From assembly GCF_003112555.1 (NCBI RefSeq), contig NZ_BEWB01000002.1:992001-1056000 (forward strand): DNA of 64,000 nucleotides, given 5' to 3'. Below, one piece after another: positions 53,720-62,812 of the stretch. The DNA comes from Streptomyces coelicoflavus. GTDB lineage: Bacteria; Actinomycetota; Actinomycetes; Streptomycetales; Streptomycetaceae. A model generated the notes under the pieces. It made no database searches. It saw only the letters and a program-made list of their open reading frames with translations, and was not told the origin of the DNA. The position numbers were made by a program, and so were the translations under genes. Position 1 is the stretch's first letter, and every line of letters starts with the position of its first letter.

Positions 53720-55083
53720 GGCGCCGCCTTTCCGCCGGCCGGGGCCGAGACGGTGGTGCGTTCGTGGTCGGCCATCCGCCACACCTCCTCCACCGTGGCG
53801 CCCCGGGGGACGGTCACGGCGGTCCAGCCCGACTCCCGGAGCATGCGCAGCCGCCCCGCGCTTCCCTCCAACGGACCGGGCACGTCGGCCGGTTCCCGGG
53901 ACCAGGTCTCGCTGTCCAGGACGAAGGCCAGGGCGCCGCCGCTGCGCTGCCGCATCTTCGCCGCCACCGCGGCCTGTTCCTCGTCCAGGTCGCCGAAGAA
54001 CGCCACCAGCAGCCCCTCGTTCCCGCCGCGCAGCGTGTCGTACGCCGAGGACAGGCCCGTGCCGTCGGAGTGGTCGATCACCGCGAGGGTGTCCAGCATC
54101 AGACCGGCCGCGTCGGCTGTGCCCTGGCTCGCCCCGGCGAAGCCGTCGGCGCCCTCGCCCGGCACCGAGTCGCCGGTGTCGGTGAGCAGCCGGACCGAGA
54201 AGCCCCGCTCCAGCATGTGCACCAGCACGGACGCCGCGCCCGACACCGCCCACTCGAAGGCCGAGTCGGGGCCCGTGCCGTCGAAGGCCACCACCCGGGT
54301 GTCCAGGAGCACCGTGCAGCGGGCCCGCTGCGGCTGCTCCTCGCGGCGCACCATCAGCTCGCCGTAGCGGGCGGTGGAACGCCAGTGCACGCGGCGCAGG
54401 TCGTCGCCGTACCGGTACCCGCGCGGGATCACGTCGTCGTCGCCGGCCAGGGCGAGCGAACGCTGCCGGCCCTCGCCGTATCCCTTCGCCTCCCCGCTCA
54501 GCCGCACCGGCGGCAGCGCCTCCACGCGCGGGATCACGGTCAGCGTGTCGTGCGCCGAGAAGGAGCGGGTCAGCTCGCACAGGCCGAACGGGTCGGTCAG
54601 GCGCAGTTGCAGCGGACCCAGCGGGTAGCGGCCGCGCAGGTCGGAACGGACCCGGTAGGACACCTCGCGGCGACCGCCCGGCTCGACCCGGTCGAGGACG
54701 AAGCGGGGCCGCGGGCCGAGCACGTAGGGCACCCGGTCCTGGAGCATCAGCAGACCGGTGGGCAGCCGGGAGACGTTGTCGACGCGCAGATGGACCCGGG
54801 CCTCGCTGCCCGCGGGCACCCGGCCGGGGGAGAGCCGGCGACTGCCCGCGACCCGGTAGCGCGTCCGGTAGAGCACGGCCGCGCAGACCATCGGCAGCAC
54901 ACCCAGGAGCAGCCCGACGCGCAGCAGATCGCTCTGCCCGAGGACATAGGCGCAGACGGCGGCCGCGATGCCCGCGGCCAGGAAGGAGCGCCCGCGGGTG
55001 GTCAGCCCGGCCAGAGCGGTCCGGATGCCGCCGCCCTCGCCCCGGTCCTCCCCGGCCCCGGCCGTCCCCCCGGCTTCCATCAC
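53716..55083 (-). CDS. DUF58-domain membrane protein
   Basis: 455 aa. Two N-terminal helices (about 32-70), a beta-sandwich region ('ARVHLRVDNVSRLPTGLLML'), and the DUF58 motif at about 195-240 ('DDDVIPRGYRYGDDLRRVHW' continuing 'RSTARYGELMVRREEQPQ'), followed by a von Willebrand-like domain ('TVLLDTRVVAF'). In MoxR systems it is thought to be a partner chaperoned by the AAA ATPase. GTG start overlaps the moxR stop (GTGA), and its own stop overlaps the transglutaminase gene. Confidence 0.92.
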   Translation of the reverse strand: MMEAGGTAGAGEDRGEGGGIRTALAGLTTRGRSFLAAGIAAAVCAYVLGQSDLLRVGLLLGVLPMVCAAVLYRTRYRVAGSRRLSPGRVPAGSEARVHLRVDNVSRLPTGLLMLQDRVPYVLGPRPRFVLDRVEPGGRREVSYRVRSDLRGRYPLGPLQLRLTDPFGLCELTRSFSAHDTLTVIPRVEALPPVRLSGEAKGYGEGRQRSLALAGDDDVIPRGYRYGDDLRRVHWRSTARYGELMVRREEQPQRARCTVLLDTRVVAFDGTGPDSAFEWAVSGAASVLVHMLERGFSVRLLTDTGDSVPGEGADGFAGASQGTADAAGLMLDTLAVIDHSDGTGLSSAYDTLRGGNEGLLVAFFGDLDEEQAAVAAKMRQRSGGALAFVLDSETWSREPADVPGPLEGSAGRLRMLRESGWTAVTVPRGATVEEVWRMADHERTTVSAPAGGKAAP

Positions 55084-56147
55084 AGCCTCCGCGGCGGCTG
55101 CTGACCGTACGCCGACGTGCCGCGGCCCGTACCGACGCCCTGCCGGGGCTCCGCCGGTACCGGGGTGCGCTGAAGGATCTCCTGGACCACCTGCTCGGCG
55201 GTGCGGCGGTTGAGCTGGGCCTGCGCGGTCGGCAGCAGCCGGTGGGCCAGGACGGCGACCGCGAGGGCCTGCACGTCGTCCGGCAGCGCGTAGTCCCGGC
55301 CGCTGAGGGCGGCGGAGGCCTTCGCCGCGCGCAGCAGATGCAGCGTGGCACGCGGCGAGGCGCCGAGTCTGAGGTCCGGGTGGGTGCGGGTCGCGGCGAC
55401 CAGATCCACCGCGTACCGCCGGATCGGCTCCGCGACGTGGACGCCGCGGACCGCCTCGATCAGCTTCAGGATGTCGTGCGCGTGCGCCACCGGCTGAAGA
55501 TCGTCCAGCGGGCTGGCCCCGCCGTGCACGTCCAGCATCTGCAACTCGGCGTCCGCGCTCGGATAGCCGATGGAGACCCGGGCCATGAAACGGTCCCGCT
55601 GGGCCTCCGGCAGCGGGTAGGTGCCCTCCATCTCGACCGGGTTCTGCGTCGCCACCACCATGAAGGGGCTGGGCAGCTCGTAGGTCTGGCCGTCGATGGT
55701 GACCTGGCGCTCCTCCATCGACTCGAGCAGCGCCGACTGCGTCTTCGGCGACGCGCGGTTGATCTCGTCGCCGATCACCACCTGCGCGAAGATCGCACCC
55801 GGCTTGAACTCGAAGTCCCGGCGCTGCTGGTCCCAGATGGACACGCCCGTGATGTCCGAGGGCAGCAGGTCCGGCGTGAACTGGATCCGGCGCACCGAAC
55901 AGTCGATGGACCGCGCCAGCGCCTTGGCCAGCATCGTCTTGCCGACGCCCGGGACGTCCTCGATCAGCAGGTGTCCCTCGGCCAGCAGCACGGTCAGCGA
56001 GAGCCGTACGACCTCGGGCTTGCCCTCGATCACGTCCTCCACCGAACCGCGGACCCGCTCGACCACAGCGGTCAGATCTTCCCCCACGCTCCCGTACGTT
56101 CGCGCGGCGGCGCCCCCATGGCTCGCCTGATCGTCATAGGTCGTCAC
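55080..56147 (-). CDS. MoxR-family AAA+ ATPase
   Basis: 355 aa. Walker A 'IEDVPGVGKTMLAKALARSI', Walker B 'IGDEINRASPKTQSALLESM', sensor 1 'VVATQNPVEMEGTYPLPEAQ' and the MoxR-specific 'DRFMARVSIGYPS'. C-terminal lid domain and a Gly/Pro-rich tail. It is the chaperone-like ATPase of the operon and acts on the DUF58 and transglutaminase proteins (by analogy). GTG start is set by GAGGAGG six bases upstream; the longer in-frame start at 56174 has no ribosome-binding site. Confidence 0.93.
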   Translation of the reverse strand: MTTYDDQASHGGAAARTYGSVGEDLTAVVERVRGSVEDVIEGKPEVVRLSLTVLLAEGHLLIEDVPGVGKTMLAKALARSIDCSVRRIQFTPDLLPSDITGVSIWDQQRRDFEFKPGAIFAQVVIGDEINRASPKTQSALLESMEERQVTIDGQTYELPSPFMVVATQNPVEMEGTYPLPEAQRDRFMARVSIGYPSADAELQMLDVHGGASPLDDLQPVAHAHDILKLIEAVRGVHVAEPIRRYAVDLVAATRTHPDLRLGASPRATLHLLRAAKASAALSGRDYALPDDVQALAVAVLAHRLLPTAQAQLNRRTAEQVVQEILQRTPVPAEPRQGVGTGRGTSAYGQQPPRRL

Positions 56148-56422
56148 CCGGCCCTCCTCGGCCCTTCCCCGCACTCCCTGAGGAATGGGGGTACCCCAAC
56201 TTGCCGGGCCGGCCCCACTGAGCGGACCGGCCCACCCCGAATCACGGACGCCGCCCGGAAAAAGTTCCGTGCGACACCACTTCCCGCATTCTTGCCGCCG
56301 TTACCGATTCGTGTCACTGCCTGTGGACAACTGGCCCCGACATGTCGGCCCTTACGGCACTCACGGCCCGTACGGCCCCGGTGGCGGCGTCGGCCCGGCG
56401 GGATCGGGGGCGTGCCGCCGGG

Positions 56423-56971
56423 TCAGGCGGGGTCGACCTCGCGCAGCAGACCCGTCTTCACGTCGAAGACGAAACCGCGCACGTCCTCGGTGTGCAGCAG
56501 GAACGGCGAGGTGCGCACCCGCTCGATCGACTGCCGCACGTCCTGGTCGGCGTCCCGGAAGGCCTCCACCGCCCACGCGGGCCGCTGGCCGACCTCGAGT
56601 TCCAAGTCGTGCCGGAAGTCCTCGGTGATGGACTCCATGCCGCAGTTCGTGTGGTGGATGAGAGCCACGCTGCGGGTGCCGAGCGCCCGCTGGCTGATCG
56701 TCAGGGAACGGATCACGTCGTCGGTGACCACACCGCCCGCGTTGCGGATCGTGTGGCAGTCGCCGAGCTTCAGGCCGAGCGCGGCGTGCAGGTCGAGACG
56801 GGCGTCCATACAGGCCACGACCGCGACGCGCTGGACGGGGCGGGCGTCCATGCCGGGGTCGCTGAACGCCGAGGCGTAGTGCCCGTTCGCTTCGACGAGC
56901 CGGTCGGTGACGGTGTGGTCGGCCACGGTGGCGGATTCGGAGCCTGCGGGTACCGATGCAGAAGTCGTCAT
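56423..56971 (-). CDS. beta-class carbonic anhydrase
   Basis: 182 aa. Zinc ligands in 'VACMDARLDLHAALGL' (Cys, Asp/Arg dyad) and 'VALIHHTNCGMESIT' (His, Cys), with 'CHTIRNAGGVVTDDVIRSL' between. It hydrates CO2 to bicarbonate, supplying carboxylases. The ATG at 56971 is preferred over 56977 because TAACGT lies seven bases before it. It is transcribed away from the dcw cluster and shares a 428-bp divergent gap with rsmH. Confidence 0.92.
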   Translation of the reverse strand: MTTSASVPAGSESATVADHTVTDRLVEANGHYASAFSDPGMDARPVQRVAVVACMDARLDLHAALGLKLGDCHTIRNAGGVVTDDVIRSLTISQRALGTRSVALIHHTNCGMESITEDFRHDLELEVGQRPAWAVEAFRDADQDVRQSIERVRTSPFLLHTEDVRGFVFDVKTGLLREVDPA

Positions 56972-56978
56972 ATCCATG

Positions 56979-56984
56979 ACGTTA
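56979..56984 (-). promoter_or_regulatory. -10 hexamer of the carbonic anhydrase gene, leaderless arrangement
   Basis: TAACGT on the minus strand, seven bases, ATG at 56971. Confidence 0.35.
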
Positions 56985-57146
56985 CTGGCCGCCCGGCCCG
57001 GCGGCCCGCTGTGAAGCGGGACAAAGAACGTCATCGAGGTCTGTTGTGAGCCAACCCACAGGGTGGTGCAAAGGGGGCCATAAGAGTGAAAAGCCGTGCG
57101 ATGCCGGTTTGCGGGCGCCGGCGGCCGCGACGCGCAGGCCGGTTGA

Positions 57147-57174
57147 TTGACCGGGCGACACGGTGGACTAAAGT
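57147..57174 (+). promoter_or_regulatory. promoter at the head of the dcw cluster
   Basis: TTGACC, 16 bases, TAAAGT: the best -35/-10 pair in the 428-bp gap 56972-57399. Predicted start near 57181 gives a leader of about 220 bases before rsmH. I see no gene in the gap. Confidence 0.55.
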
Positions 57175-57282
57175 GACGCGAAGCGGGAGGCGAGGATCTC
57201 CCTGCTGGACTGAATTCCCCGGAGACCTGGACGACGTCCCGCCAGATCTCCCCACGTGCGCGGCGCGTACGTACGGCTCGGC

Positions 57283-57353
57283 CTCCTCCCGCTCCCGGCC
57301 GGCCGACGCTTTTGGCGCCGGCAGGCCTCCCCTTCGGATGCGAGCGGGAGGGG
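57283..57353 (+). other. structured 5' leader of the dcw cluster
   Basis: CTCCTCCCGCTC (57283-57294) pairs with GAGCGGGAGGGG (57342-57353) over 12 positions with one G-U, enclosing a second hairpin around CGGCCGACG and CGCCGGC. It ends 46 bases before the rsmH start. Regulatory role unknown. Confidence 0.5.
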
Positions 57354-57399
57354 ACCCGGCGGTGCGTGACGTCGCGCCGGAGCTGAGAGGCCGCCCCAC

Positions 57400-58356
57400 T
57401 TGAGCCAGAGTCGACACGTCCCGGTGATGCTCCAGCGGTGTCTGGACCTGCTGGCGCCCGCCCTTCAGGAGCCGGGAGCCGTGGTCGTCGACTGCACGCT
57501 GGGACTCGGCGGGCACAGCGAGGCGCTTCTCGAACGCTTCCCCGAGGCCCGGCTCGTCGCGCTCGACCGCGACAAGGAGGCCCTGCGCCTGTCCGGCGAG
57601 CGGCTCGCCCCCCACGGTGAGCGCGCCACCCTCGTGCACGCCGTCTACGGCGAGCTGCCGGACGTACTCGACCGGCTCGGTGTCCCCCGCGTCCAGGGCG
57701 TGCTCTTCGACCTCGGCGTCTCCTCCATGCAGCTCGACGAGGCCGACCGCGGCTTCGCCTACGCCCAGGACGCCCCGCTCGACATGCGGATGGACCAGAG
57801 CACCGGCATGAGCGCCGCCGAGGTCCTCAACACCTACCCGCCCGGCGAACTCGTCCGCATCCTGCGGGCGTACGGCGAGGAGAAGCAGGCCAAGCGGATC
57901 GTGTCCGCCGTCGTGCGCGAACGCGAGAAGGAGCCGTTCACCAACAGCGCCCGCCTCGTCGAGCTCATCCGCGCGGCGCTGCCGCAGGCCGCCAAGCGCA
58001 CCGGCGGCAACCCGGCCAAGCGCACCTTCCAGGCCCTGCGCATTGAGGTCAACGGCGAGCTGTCCGTGCTCGAGCGGGCGATCCCGGCGGCCGTCGAGGC
58101 CCTCGCGGTCGGCGGGCGGATCGCCGTGCTGTCCTACCAGTCGCTGGAGGACCGGCTGGTCAAGCAGGTGTTCGCGGCCGGCGCCGCCAACACCGCGCCG
58201 CCCGGTCTGCCCGTCGTACCCGAGCGCTACGCGCCGCGCCTCAAGCTGCTGACGCGCGGTGCCGAACTTCCCACAGAGGAGGAGATCGCCGAGAACCGGC
58301 GGGCGGCACCGGCACGGCTGCGTGGCGCCGAGCGCATCAGGGAGTCCCTCGGGTGA
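57400..58356 (+). CDS. rsmH: 16S rRNA N4-cytidine-1402 methyltransferase
   Basis: 318 aa RsmH/MraW. '[14 protein letters not shown]', SAM motif '[20 protein letters not shown]', '[19 protein letters not shown]', '[19 protein letters not shown]', '[15 protein letters not shown]' and '[13 protein letters not shown]'. It methylates C1402 in the ribosomal P site and is classically the first or second gene of dcw. Start is TTG with GAGAGG upstream. No mraZ gene precedes it. The C-terminus is Arg/Ala-rich. Confidence 0.95.
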   Translation: MSQSRHVPVMLQRCLDLLAPALQEPGAVVVDCTLGLGGHSEALLERFPEARLVALDRDKEALRLSGERLAPHGERATLVHAVYGELPDVLDRLGVPRVQGVLFDLGVSSMQLDEADRGFAYAQDAPLDMRMDQSTGMSAAEVLNTYPPGELVRILRAYGEEKQAKRIVSAVVREREKEPFTNSARLVELIRAALPQAAKRTGGNPAKRTFQALRIEVNGELSVLERAIPAAVEALAVGGRIAVLSYQSLEDRLVKQVFAAGAANTAPPGLPVVPERYAPRLKLLTRGAELPTEEEIAENRRAAPARLRGAERIRESLG

Positions 58357-58429
58357 AGGGAGTCCCTGGGGTGGACCGAGCGAGGCAGGCCAGGCACGGG
58401 GGCGGACGACACCCCCTGGGGGAGGGCGA

Positions 58430-58993
58430 GTGAGCAGGAAACCCGAGCTGAAGGGCAGGGCGGCCCGCCTCGCCCGGCTGCTCCCGGCGGGCAGCGCCCG
58501 CGGCCAGGCGGCCCGGGCCCCGTTCGTCCTCCTGGTCGTCCTCCTCCTTGGCGGCGGCCTCATCGGGCTCCTGGTGCTCAACTCCGCCCTGAGCGAGGGC
58601 TCCTTCCAGCTGGACGACCTCAAGCAGCGGACCAAGGAACTCACCGACGAGGAGCAGGCGCTCCAGCGGGACATCGACGCCTACTCCGCCCCCCGGGCCC
58701 TCCAGCGCCGCGCCCGTGAACTGGGCATGGTGCCCGGCGGCGACCCCGCCTTCCTCGACCCCGACGGGAGGGTCAAGGGCTCGCCCAGCCCCGCGCCCGC
58801 CGCGGCCACCCCGCTCGTGCTCGCCCCCGAGGCGCTGACCCCGACGTCCGGCAGCCCGTCCGCGCCCACTCCGTCCCCCTACGCCGAACCGTCCGCCCAG
58901 GCCCCCACGTCCGCCACCGCGGCCCCTCCCGGCACGGCCGCCACCCCCACCACGGCGGCGACGCCCACCCCGACCCCGACTCCCGGCAGGTGA
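58430..58993 (+). CDS. ftsL: septum formation protein FtsL
   Basis: 187 aa bitopic protein: short cytoplasmic Arg-rich N-terminus, membrane helix at about 30-52 ('FVLLVVLLLGGGLIGLLVLN'), a leucine-zipper coiled coil at about 55-100 ('LDDLKQRTKELTDEEQALQR', 'RALQRRARELGMVPGGDPAFL') and a long Pro/Thr/Ala-rich tail. Position between rsmH and ftsI identifies it. It recruits FtsI/FtsW with DivIC at the septum. GTG follows GGGGGAGGGCGA, and its stop overlaps ftsI (GTGA). Confidence 0.9.
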   Translation: MSRKPELKGRAARLARLLPAGSARGQAARAPFVLLVVLLLGGGLIGLLVLNSALSEGSFQLDDLKQRTKELTDEEQALQRDIDAYSAPRALQRRARELGMVPGGDPAFLDPDGRVKGSPSPAPAAATPLVLAPEALTPTSGSPSAPTPSPYAEPSAQAPTSATAAPPGTAATPTTAATPTPTPTPGR

Positions 58994-60954
58994 CGGAAGT
59001 GTCCGACAGGGAACCGCCGCGGCGCCGTGTGCCCGGACCCGCCAGGCCCGTCCGCCCCGCCGGCGGGCGCCGCCCCGGACCCGGCGCCCGGCCGGCCCGC
59101 AGGCCCGGCCCGCCCCGCCCCGCGCCCCGCGCCTTCCGGCTGGGCAGCCCGCGCCCCCGCCTGCGCATGATCGGCCTCGCGCTGACCCTGGTGCTGGTCG
59201 CCTTCGTCGTACGGCTCCTCCAGGTGCAGGCCGTCGACGCCGGTACGTACTCCGCGAAGGCCGAGCAGAACCGCTACGTCGTGCACACCCTGCCCGCCGA
59301 GCGCGGCGGGATCACCGACCGCAACGGGGTCGCCCTCGCGACCACCGTGGACTCCTACGACATCACCGCCGACCCCACGATGTTCACCCGCGAACAGCTC
59401 GAGGTCGACGACGGACCCGAGCAGGCGGCGGCGCTCCTCGCGCCCATCCTGGGCCAGGACCAGGCCCACCTGGCCGACGTGCTCCGCCCGAAGAACAAGA
59501 AGCTGCGCTACGTCCGCCTCGCGCGCCGGCAGACCCCCCAGGTCTGGAACCAGATCAAGGACCTGAAGACCGCGCTCACCACCAAGTCGGAGACCGACAA
59601 GTCCGCGGTCAACGTGCTCGCGGGTGTCTTCGCCGACCCCAGCAGCAAGCGTGTGTACCCGGGCGGCGACCTCGCGGCCGGCGTCCTCGGCTGGGTCGGC
59701 GCCGACGGCAAGGGCGGCGGCGGCCTGGAGCGGAAGCTGGACAAGACGCTGGCCGGCGAGGACGGCAAGATCCGCTACGCACAGTCCGGCGGACGCCAGG
59801 TGCCGACCGCCGGCTCCACCGAGACGCCCGCCGTGCCCGGCAGCGACGTGGAGCTGACCATCGACCGCGACATCCAGTGGGCCGCGCAGCACGCCATCAG
59901 CGAGCAGGTGGAGAAGTCCAAGGCCGACGGCGGCTACGTCATCGTCCAGGACACGCAGACCGGCGAGATCCTCGCCATGGCCAACGCCCCGGGCTTCGAT
60001 CCGGGCGACCTCGCCCACGCCGACCCCGACGCGCTCGGCAACGCCGCGCTCCAGGACGCCTTCGAACCGGGCTCCACCGCCAAGGTGCTGTCGATGGCGG
60101 CCGTACTGGAGGAGAACGCCGCCACCCCCGGCACCCACATCACCGTCCCCAACCGGCTCAAGCGCGGCGACCGGCTCTTCAAGGACGACATCGACCACCC
60201 GACCTGGTACCTGACGCTCAACGGCGTGCTCGCCAAGTCCAGCAACATCGGCACCATCATGGCCACCGGCGAACTGGGCAAGACCCAGGCCGAGGCCAAC
60301 AAGGTGCTCTACTCCTACCTGCGCAAGTTCGGCCTCGGCGGCTACAGCGGGCTCGGCTTCCCCGGCGAGACCAAGGGCATCCTCGCGCCGCCCGACCAGT
60401 GGTCGACCTCGCAGCAGTACACGATTCCTTTCGGCCAGGGCGTCTCCGTGAACGCGCTCCAGGCGGCCTCCATCTACTCGACCGTCGCCAACGGCGGCGT
60501 CCGGATCGAACCCACGCTCGTGCGCGGCACCAGGGGCGCCGACGGACGCTTCACCCCGGCCCCCGAGCCCAAGAAGACCCGCGTGACCAGCGAGAAGACC
60601 GCGAAGACCCTCGCGCGGATGCTGGAGTCCGTCGTCGACGACGAGGAGGGCACCGGCACCAAGGCCCGCATCCCCGGCTACCGGGTGGCGGGCAAGACGG
60701 GCACGGCCAACCGGGTGGATCCGGCCACCGGCAAGTACCACGGCTACACCTCGTCCTTCGCCGGGTTCGCGCCCGCCGACAAGCCCCGCGTCACCGTCTA
60801 CTGCGCCATCCAGAACGCCACCGAGGGCAGCTACTTCGGCGGCCAGATCTGCGGCCCCATCTACAAGCAGGTCATGGAGTTCGCCCTGAAGACCCTCCAG
60901 GTACCGCCGACCGGCGCCGATCCCGCGAACCTCCCGGTCACGTTCAAGCCCTGA
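58990..60954 (+). CDS. ftsI: septal transpeptidase, penicillin-binding protein 2/3
   Basis: 654 aa class B PBP. A Pro/Arg-rich cytoplasmic tail (1-58), membrane helix about 59-80, the pedestal domain with 'AERGGITDRNGVALATT', and the transpeptidase domain with the active-site 'FEPGSTAKVLSMAAVL' (SxxK), 'AKSSNIGT' (SxN) and 'AGKTGTANRV' (KTG). It cross-links peptidoglycan at division septa. The first GTG overlaps the ftsL stop; GTG at 58999 is an alternative start three codons in. Confidence 0.95.
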   Translation: MTEVSDREPPRRRVPGPARPVRPAGGRRPGPGARPARRPGPPRPAPRAFRLGSPRPRLRMIGLALTLVLVAFVVRLLQVQAVDAGTYSAKAEQNRYVVHTLPAERGGITDRNGVALATTVDSYDITADPTMFTREQLEVDDGPEQAAALLAPILGQDQAHLADVLRPKNKKLRYVRLARRQTPQVWNQIKDLKTALTTKSETDKSAVNVLAGVFADPSSKRVYPGGDLAAGVLGWVGADGKGGGGLERKLDKTLAGEDGKIRYAQSGGRQVPTAGSTETPAVPGSDVELTIDRDIQWAAQHAISEQVEKSKADGGYVIVQDTQTGEILAMANAPGFDPGDLAHADPDALGNAALQDAFEPGSTAKVLSMAAVLEENAATPGTHITVPNRLKRGDRLFKDDIDHPTWYLTLNGVLAKSSNIGTIMATGELGKTQAEANKVLYSYLRKFGLGGYSGLGFPGETKGILAPPDQWSTSQQYTIPFGQGVSVNALQAASIYSTVANGGVRIEPTLVRGTRGADGRFTPAPEPKKTRVTSEKTAKTLARMLESVVDDEEGTGTKARIPGYRVAGKTGTANRVDPATGKYHGYTSSFAGFAPADKPRVTVYCAIQNATEGSYFGGQICGPIYKQVMEFALKTLQVPPTGADPANLPVTFKP

Positions 60955-61029
60955 GCCGCACCGCCCCCGCAGACACCGAGCCCGTACCGAGCCAGCGCCG
61001 TTTCAGTACCGAGCCACCAGGAACCACCC

Positions 61030-62739
61030 GTGACGACGATCACCCCCGACCCCGGGAACCAGAGCAGCCCCCGCACCTCGCCCACCCGTCTCGCACCACC
61101 GCCGTTGCCGGACCGCGCTGCGGGCGGAGCCCTCTTTGGCCCCCAGGCGGGTACTCCCGGTACGCTCACCGCCGTGCCACACCCTGATCAGTCCCAAACC
61201 ACCCAGAAGGGCCACCCCGTGACATACCCGGGACCGCCCCGGCCGGTGCGGATCTCCGCCACACCCCTCGCGGAACTCGCCGATCAGCTGGGTGCCACCG
61301 CTCCGGACGGCTCCGCCGAGGTCACGGGGATCACCCACGACTCGCGCGCCGTGCGCCCCGGCGACCTGTACGCCGCCCTCCCCGGAGCCCGCGCCCACGG
61401 CGCCGACTTCGTCACCCAGGCCGCGGGCCTCGGCGCCGCCGCCGTGCTGACCGACCCGGCCGGCGCGGAGCGCGTCGCCGCCACCGGACTGCCGGCGCTC
61501 GTCGTCGACGACCCGCGCGCGCGGATGGGCGAACTGGCGGCCACGATCTACGGCCACCCCGGCCGCGACCTCCTCCAGATCGGCATCACCGGCACCTCCG
61601 GCAAGACCACCACGGCCTACCTCGTCGAGGGCGGTCTGCGCACCGCGAAGTCCACCGGGCTCATCGGCACGGTCGAGATGCGCATCGGCGACGAGCGCAT
61701 CAAGTCCGAGCGGACCACGCCCGAGGCCACCGACCTCCAGGCGCTGTTCGCGGTGATGCGCGAGCGCGGCACCGACGCGGTCGCCATGGAGGTCTCCAGC
61801 CACGCCCTGGTCCTCGGCCGCGTCGACGCCTGCGTCTTCGACATCGCGGTCTTCACCAACCTCAGCCCGGAGCACATGGAGTTCCACTCCGGCATGGAGG
61901 ACTACTTCCAGGCCAAGGCGCAGCTCTTCACCCCGAAGCGCAGCAAGCTCGGCGTGGTCAACGTCGACGACGAGTACGGGCGCCGCCTCGCCAACGAGGC
62001 CACCGTCCCCGTGGTCACCTACTCCGCCGAGGGCCACCCGGACGCCGACTGGCGCGCCGACGAGGTCGAGGTCGGCCCGCTGGACTCCACGTTCACCGTG
62101 CTCGGGCCCAAGGGCGAGCGGATCGCCGCCAAGTCCCCGCTGGCCGGACCGTTCAACGTGGCCAACACCCTCGCCGCGATCGTCTCCCTCGCCGCCGCCG
62201 GGCTCGACCCGCAGGCCGCCGCCGACGGCGTCGCCGCCGTGCCGGGCGTACCGGGCCGCCTGGAGCGCGTGGACGAGGGCCAGCCCTACTTCGCGGTGGT
62301 CGACTACGCCCACAAGACCGACGCCGTCGAATCCGTCCTGCGCGCCCTGCGCAAGGTCACCGAGGGCAGGCTGCACGCCGTGCTCGGCTGCGGCGGCGAC
62401 CGGGACACCACCAAGCGGGAGCCGATGGGCGCCGCCGTGGCCCGGTTCGCCGACACCGCCGTACTGACCTCCGACAACCCCCGCTCCGAGGACCCCCTCG
62501 CGATCCTCGCCACCATGCTCCAGGGCGCGGCGTCCGTGCCCGCGCACGAGCGCGGCGAGGTGCAGGTCTTCGAGGACCGGGCCGCCGCGATCGCCGCCGC
62601 CGTCGCCCGGGCCGAGCCCGGCGACACCGTGCTGGTGGCCGGCAAGGGCCACGAGCAGGGCCAGGACATCGCCGGAGTCGTCCGTCCCTTCGACGACCGA
62701 CAGGTGCTGCGCGAAGCCATCAAGAAGACCCAGGGATGA
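61030..62739 (+). CDS. murE: UDP-N-acetylmuramoyl-tripeptide synthetase (DAP-adding)
   Basis: 569 aa Mur ligase. N-terminal 'ITHDSRAVRPGDLYAALPGA', ATP loop 'GITGTSGKTTTAYLVEG', 'AMEVSSHALVLGRV', carbamylated-Lys region 'FTNLSPEHMEFHSGMEDYFQ', and 'SDNPRSEDP', the DNPR-type motif of diaminopimelate-adding enzymes. It adds DAP to UDP-MurNAc-Ala-Glu. The start is uncertain: GTG at 61030 with weak AGGAA, GTG at 61174 (seven bases after TACGCT), or GTG at 61219 (AAGGG seven bases upstream). The first 63 residues are unconserved in style, so a shorter protein is possible. Confidence 0.93.
   Translation: MTTITPDPGNQSSPRTSPTRLAPPPLPDRAAGGALFGPQAGTPGTLTAVPHPDQSQTTQKGHPVTYPGPPRPVRISATPLAELADQLGATAPDGSAEVTGITHDSRAVRPGDLYAALPGARAHGADFVTQAAGLGAAAVLTDPAGAERVAATGLPALVVDDPRARMGELAATIYGHPGRDLLQIGITGTSGKTTTAYLVEGGLRTAKSTGLIGTVEMRIGDERIKSERTTPEATDLQALFAVMRERGTDAVAMEVSSHALVLGRVDACVFDIAVFTNLSPEHMEFHSGMEDYFQAKAQLFTPKRSKLGVVNVDDEYGRRLANEATVPVVTYSAEGHPDADWRADEVEVGPLDSTFTVLGPKGERIAAKSPLAGPFNVANTLAAIVSLAAAGLDPQAAADGVAAVPGVPGRLERVDEGQPYFAVVDYAHKTDAVESVLRALRKVTEGRLHAVLGCGGDRDTTKREPMGAAVARFADTAVLTSDNPRSEDPLAILATMLQGAASVPAHERGEVQVFEDRAAAIAAAVARAEPGDTVLVAGKGHEQGQDIAGVVRPFDDRQVLREAIKKTQG
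61161..61166 (+). promoter_or_regulatory. possible internal -10 inside the 5' end of murE
   Basis: TACGCT, seven bases, in-frame GTG (61174). This has the same geometry as the other leaderless promoters listed and may give murE its own transcript. Confidence 0.3.
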
Positions 62740-62741
62740 AA

Positions 62742-62778
62742 TCCCGAACGATCCGAGGGACGAGTTCCCGAACGATCC
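62742..62778 (+). repeat. 13-bp direct repeat between murE and murF
   Basis: TCCCGAACGATCC occurs at 62742-62754 and 62766-62778, followed by CCGATCCTGATCCTGATCC. It fills most of the 73-bp gap and is AT-richer than its surroundings. Confidence 0.7.
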
Positions 62779-62812
62779 AGCCGATCCTGATCCTGATCCA
62801 GGGGACGAACTT

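Noticed and set aside
53716..55351. A single 1340-codon minus-strand fusion of DUF58 and transglutaminase
   Set aside because: The upstream part is read in the wrong frame for DUF58; the real genes are separate and overlap by ATGA.
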